Part shown: positions 28,773-32,252 of the stretch, piece after piece
Numbering within the stretch: position 1 is the stretch's first letter
Layout: the number at the start of each line of letters is the position of its first letter
Origin: a virus
IMG/VR virus record: IMGVR_UViG_3300042896_001149
Coordinates: 1 to 32,252 of that record
Length of the DNA stretch: 32,252 bases
Direction: 5' to 3' (one strand)
Translations under genes and position numbers: made by a program
Notes under the pieces: generated by a model
The model's database searches: none
The model's input: the letters and a program-made list of their open reading frames with translations, nothing else
Told to the model about the DNA's origin: nothing

Positions 28773-31700
28773 TTATTCCTCGACATTGAGATCTATTTCC
28801 TCTTCACCTTCGGTCAGCAATCCCTCTGGCTGCTTAACTATTCCTAAAGAATTTGACATCTTCTTTAAAGTAGACATCATATCAGGAGATAGTGGAGGCG
28901 GCAACGTTTGTTTTCGATTAGTTGATTCTCCTAAAGGATTGCTAAAGAATTCTTCATCAAATGGTTTTGCTAAAACGTTTCTATGATCTAACGATCTTTC
29001 AAAATCTACAAATCCGTTTGTTTTTCTGTGGCGGGGACCTTTTCTTGTTCTCTTGCTCTTTTTTACAGGTAGGTCTTTTTCTTCAAGAGATGGTAAAATC
29101 TCATCTTCATCAATGTCTCCAGACATTAAAAGTTTAGTACCTGGTTTAGCATCATCTGCTGCATCATCTGCTGCTGTAAGCTCTTCTTCGGGTTTTTCTT
29201 CAGGAGCTTCAGGTTCTTCAGCTGGTGGAGATTCTTCCCCTCCAAATAAATCTTCTCCTGTCTCAGCTCCAGTGTCATCTCCGCCGTCAGCCTTGGCTCC
29301 TTCGATTCCTAAGTCAGTAATCTTCTCTTTCAAACGTTGATCATTCATCTCATCGATCTCTTCATCGTTGAGACCCCAAATTTCACGTTGAACAAATCTA
29401 CGACTACCCATTCCTTCAGGAAGCGCTGCACCAATTTCAAACTTTGATTTCCAAAGTTCTAATTTTTGTTGTTGTGCAATCGTTGATGGATTTGATAATC
29501 TAAGAGTAAAGTTTTGAAGATCTTCGCCATCATATCCGTGAGAATATAAATGAATGATTGCTAACTTGCTTAACTCTGCAATCAATGTCTTCTGAATTAC
29601 AGCGATTGTACGAGAGAATCGAATGTCCTCTTGAGCTAGCGTTGCCTTAGAAGAAAGCATTTCATCGTATCCAAGATATGCTCGTGGAACCTTTAATGCA
29701 GCAAACAACTTCTTCTGCATATACTGAACATCTTCTACAGACGCAGCATTTTGTCCGCCAGAAAGTGTATCAATCTTCGTTCCTGACTCACCGCCACGAA
29801 CAGCAATAAAGTAATCGTCCTCAACACTCAAAGGATTATAACGAAGATCAACACGTCCAGTTGTACGATCTATAACCTGACTGGACCTAAGGTTTTTTCT
29901 TTGTTCCTCCACATACATTGGAACGTTTTCTGGAGGAATATTAGCTACGTCAATATAGAATACGCGGCGCTCCGGTGCACGAACGATACGATACACCAGC
30001 ATCGCATCTTCTAGTAGAATTAATTGTCTCCAGATCCTACGAGCAGGCTCAATCAATGATGAACCATAAGGAAGAAACATATCGTTTCCAAGAAGACGAA
30101 AATGTGTTACTTCCCAATTTTCCAAGGTTCTATTTCCCAAAGTTGACCAACGATATCTAACAGCGAACGGATCTTCACGATCGTAGTTCTCTTCACGCTC
30201 AATCTCATTTACGGGGATTGGAAATGCATGAATGACTCCCTGCGTAGGAGAAACATCATTATAAAGAAAGAAATCTCCATACTTAACCAAGTTTCTTGCC
30301 CAAGAACGAAGATTAAACTCTACGTTGATGATGTTATAAAAAAGATCCTCTAAAATGTCCCTGATCTTTTCATCATCAGAATAAATGTGAAGAACTCTTC
30401 CTTTGTCATCCTGTGCGACGGTCTCATCTGCGTAGATGTCCATTGCCGCTGCAATTTCGGCAGTGTTGTGCGATATTACAGAGTCAGTTGCAAAATTCTT
30501 ATAACCGTCAACTGTCAAATCATAAAGAGGGATTATCTCTCCGGGTTCTATTGAAACAACCTTCATATTTTCATAAGAATTTGAAAAATCCGTGAAGTTT
30601 GTATATCCAGCAAGTTTAATTCTCTTGTCTAAAATCGATGTTGTTGTATCAACTTCGTTTGCAAGTTTGACCTTTGACATCCCCTTAGAAAACTTTGAAC
30701 ATATCAAATCAAAGGTTACGTGATGTTGATATCTAGGATTTTTTTCTCCGTTATTGTCCCAGGCGTGATTTTTCCAATCTGGACTGTATGCTTTTGCAAA
30801 GATCTCAAAATTTTGATATCCATGTTTACGAAGTCTTCTCTTGATTACATTTGGATCCGTGCCGAGAACTTCACAAAGCCTGTAAAGATTGAAGTCTACA
30901 CTTTCACTTATTTCAAGAATCCTTCCGAAAGTGATGTCTTTTCTTTCAGCAGGATTATTTTCAGTCATGAATTTTGAATGATTCGCTTTAAATTTGTTAA
31001 TCCAATCTGAATTTTGTTCTGACCATTTTGCACCGTTGATAATCTTCGTATGAAGATTACGATGATCAAGATCTGTCATAACCCTTAAATTCTCTAATCG
31101 ATTATCATCCTTTTTAAAATTGATGTGATGTACAACTTCATTTTTATCAAGTTGAGAACCTTTTAACATTTCACCTAAAATTCTATGTTCTGCAACCCAA
31201 CCATTCATTTTGGATCTACGATCCATCGAATAGATCCAGCGATACCCATCACCTTCTTCTTTACATCCGTTAAATAAATCTCTACGGTAAAAAGGCATCA
31301 TCGCATCGCCTTGCTTTAAGTTCTCAATCATGCAATAGGTGCCATCTCGCTTCATAAGACGATGGTTTGAAGACCCTACGATCTTTTGTCCGTTATCAAA
31401 AGTAACGACATATGATTGATCAACAACGGTCTGTCTTGCTTGTTTTGCAACAGTAGGTACAATCCTTCCTAGATTATGATCATAAGAATAAACCACAAAT
31501 TCGTGGTCAGGATTCTTAGAACATTCATTAGAAAGTTCCTTTATGGTTTTATAACCTCCAGGAACAGCTATTAATGTATCACCATGTAAACAATATTCCA
31601 TCTCTTGAAAATCCTGATACCGCATCAGCCGTTCTGAAAGGTTATAAGAATTTGCAGTAATTACAGAGTATGTAGGTGATGTAGAGCGTTGAAATAACAA

Positions 31701-31838
31701 AGCACCTGATGACTTTACCTTGTCAGCAACTGCAACTGTTGTATCAAACGTTTTTACCTTGCGTTTAACGACAGGCCCGCTTTTAAAAAGTCTAGACAAT
31801 CGTTGAAATAGGTTCTTGTTCCTATCGTCTTTTGACAC
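28773..31838 (-). CDS. Portal protein (gp20-like) interrupted by an intein
   Basis: The frame encodes 1021 residues, of which 83-458 are an intein. The spliced portal would be 645 residues, with 82 before the junction and 563 after it. The junction lies in a conserved stretch: QDFQEMEY joins TAEIAAAMDIYADE. Downstream, HAFPIPVNEIER, WEVTHFRLLGND, PYGSSLIEPARR and APERRVFYIDVANIPP match the gp20 portal core. The portal dodecamer sits at one capsid vertex and passes DNA during packaging. About the last 200 residues are an acidic, proline-rich extension (EEPEAPEEKPEEELTAADD) not found in T4 gp20. The start is GTG with AAGG six bases upstream. Splicing is presumably needed for a working portal. 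Confidence 0.93.
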   Translation of the reverse strand: MSKDDRNKNLFQRLSRLFKSGPVVKRKVKTFDTTVAVADKVKSSGALLFQRSTSPTYSVITANSYNLSERLMRYQDFQEMEYCLHGDTLIAVPGGYKTIKELSNECSKNPDHEFVVYSYDHNLGRIVPTVAKQARQTVVDQSYVVTFDNGQKIVGSSNHRLMKRDGTYCMIENLKQGDAMMPFYRRDLFNGCKEEGDGYRWIYSMDRRSKMNGWVAEHRILGEMLKGSQLDKNEVVHHINFKKDDNRLENLRVMTDLDHRNLHTKIINGAKWSEQNSDWINKFKANHSKFMTENNPAERKDITFGRILEISESVDFNLYRLCEVLGTDPNVIKRRLRKHGYQNFEIFAKAYSPDWKNHAWDNNGEKNPRYQHHVTFDLICSKFSKGMSKVKLANEVDTTTSILDKRIKLAGYTNFTDFSNSYENMKVVSIEPGEIIPLYDLTVDGYKNFATDSVISHNTAEIAAAMDIYADETVAQDDKGRVLHIYSDDEKIRDILEDLFYNIINVEFNLRSWARNLVKYGDFFLYNDVSPTQGVIHAFPIPVNEIEREENYDREDPFAVRYRWSTLGNRTLENWEVTHFRLLGNDMFLPYGSSLIEPARRIWRQLILLEDAMLVYRIVRAPERRVFYIDVANIPPENVPMYVEEQRKNLRSSQVIDRTTGRVDLRYNPLSVEDDYFIAVRGGESGTKIDTLSGGQNAASVEDVQYMQKKLFAALKVPRAYLGYDEMLSSKATLAQEDIRFSRTIAVIQKTLIAELSKLAIIHLYSHGYDGEDLQNFTLRLSNPSTIAQQQKLELWKSKFEIGAALPEGMGSRRFVQREIWGLNDEEIDEMNDQRLKEKITDLGIEGAKADGGDDTGAETGEDLFGGEESPPAEEPEAPEEKPEEELTAADDAADDAKPGTKLLMSGDIDEDEILPSLEEKDLPVKKSKRTRKGPRHRKTNGFVDFERSLDHRNVLAKPFDEEFFSNPLGESTNRKQTLPPPLSPDMMSTLKKMSNSLGIVKQPEGLLTEGEEEIDLNVEE
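30465..31592 (-). mobile_element. Intein with HNH homing endonuclease, in the portal gene
   Basis: The 376-residue insert begins CLHGDTLI, a canonical block A with catalytic C83. Block B is IVGSSNHRLM with the conserved N-H. It ends YDLTVDGYKNFATDSVISHN, with blocks F and G, the terminal H457-N458, and T459 as the +1 nucleophile. The central part has an HNH endonuclease (residues about 215-265: EHRILGEML, VVHHINFKKDDNRLENL). After it come two repeated helix-turn-helix-like segments at about 302-351 and 374-421 (CEVLGTDPNVIKRRLRKHGY and LANEVDTTTSILDKRIKLAGY). All splicing residues are intact, so self-splicing is expected, and the endonuclease could still home into intein-free portal genes. 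Confidence 0.95.
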
Positions 31839-31903
31839 TTTATGCCTTCTTTAATCCCTAACTACAATATATTATAAACTTAAAATAACGATTTGATTAA
31901 AAA

Positions 31904-32252
31904 TCAATCAATCTCAAGCTCATCATCTTCGTCAGATTCCAAATCTTCTTCAGAAGGAATTTCATCTGAAAGTTCCAGCTCTTCTTCTTGATCTTCTTCA
32001 GAAGGTTCATAATCTTCGGCTGGTTCATCTTCTAGTTTAGAGACATAATTCAACGGTTCACTCAACATTTTTTCCAACATTTCATGAACGTGATTAAGAT
32101 GAGGAGACAGCGCATTAACAGCAGCGTGAGGAGCTTCCTTTTCAAAGGAATTAATTTCCTCATATAGATCAACAACAAGACCGTAAAGTTTTTTTGCTTC
32201 TGTCGTGTTCAAACCTTCATAAATGAGATTTGCGTCTTTATTAATTGACTCT
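31904..32252 (-). CDS. Acidic protein, N-terminus beyond the window
   Basis: The frame is open to the right edge (..SINKDANLIYEGLNTTEAKK), so the TTG at 32212 is probably not the true start. The visible 115 residues have a helical part (AKKLYGLVVDLYEEINSFEK, then ALSPHLNHVHEMLEKML) and a strongly acidic tail (EDQEEELELSDEIPSEEDLE). No domain is recognised. It lies 65 bases upstream of the portal in the same direction and may be a head or neck accessory protein. The short gap to the portal holds TATAAT on the minus strand, without a clear -35 partner. Confidence 0.65.
   Translation of the reverse strand, partial: ESINKDANLIYEGLNTTEAKKLYGLVVDLYEEINSFEKEAPHAAVNALSPHLNHVHEMLEKMLSEPLNYVSKLEDEPAEDYEPSEEDQEEELELSDEIPSEEDLESDEDDELEID

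Noticed and set aside
31904-32212. 102-residue ORF with TTG start at 32212 as complete gene
   Set aside because: The frame continues without stop to the right edge and the TTG has no ribosome site, so the gene is taken as truncated by the window.

Overview
The window looks like part of the genome of a large contractile-tailed phage of the T4-like superfamily. Read along the minus strand (right to left), the morphogenesis genes follow the T4 order: portal (gp20), a prohead-core candidate, prohead protease (gp21), several small head proteins, scaffold candidate (gp22 position) and major capsid protein (gp23). After a long interruption come the neck proteins (gp13, gp14), the tail-sheath stabilizer (gp15) and two tandem, clearly paralogous tail-sheath proteins (gp18). 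The base composition is AT-rich, genes are tightly packed, and most have a purine-rich ribosome binding site. The host cannot be named from the sequence, but Tat-type and lipoprotein-type export signals point to a Gram-negative cell.

Right part (about 21.6-32.25 kb): the 5'-truncated end of an acidic protein; a portal gene carrying a full-length intein with an HNH endonuclease; a head-assembly run (gp67/68-position protein, gp21 protease, a small beta-rich protein, two helix/coil proteins, a 164-aa unknown, a long acidic scaffold candidate with a strong internal start) and the capsid gene, followed by a hairpin terminator.

Middle part (about 7.8-21.5 kb): the accessory segment. It holds a free-standing NUMOD3/VSR-type homing endonuclease, a small fibre- or decoration-like protein, a GTG-start HNH nuclease, and then the most unusual element: a compact three-gene operon for exported proteins. 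Its members are a lipoprotein-like DUF1549/DUF1553-like protein with a CxxCH haem motif, a second lipoprotein-like protein, and a twin-arginine-signal DUF1501-like protein. It continues with small unknown genes, two minus-strand terminator hairpins, a PG-binding/M15 peptidase (endolysin candidate) and a small beta-rich protein. A plus-strand island then carries a very long repetitive beta-solenoid fibre, a perfect rho-independent terminator and a coiled-coil protein with a basic AT-hook-like tail.

Left part (1-7.8 kb): gp13, gp14, gp15 and the two sheath genes in one minus-strand run. The second sheath continues beyond the left edge.

Inference: most genes build the virion. The endonucleases and intein are selfish elements inserted in or near conserved capsid genes. 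The exported three-gene cassette is cargo with no obvious structural role and is the best candidate for an undescribed phage-encoded envelope system. No gap between genes exceeds 300 bases, and no tRNA, rRNA or CRISPR array was found.
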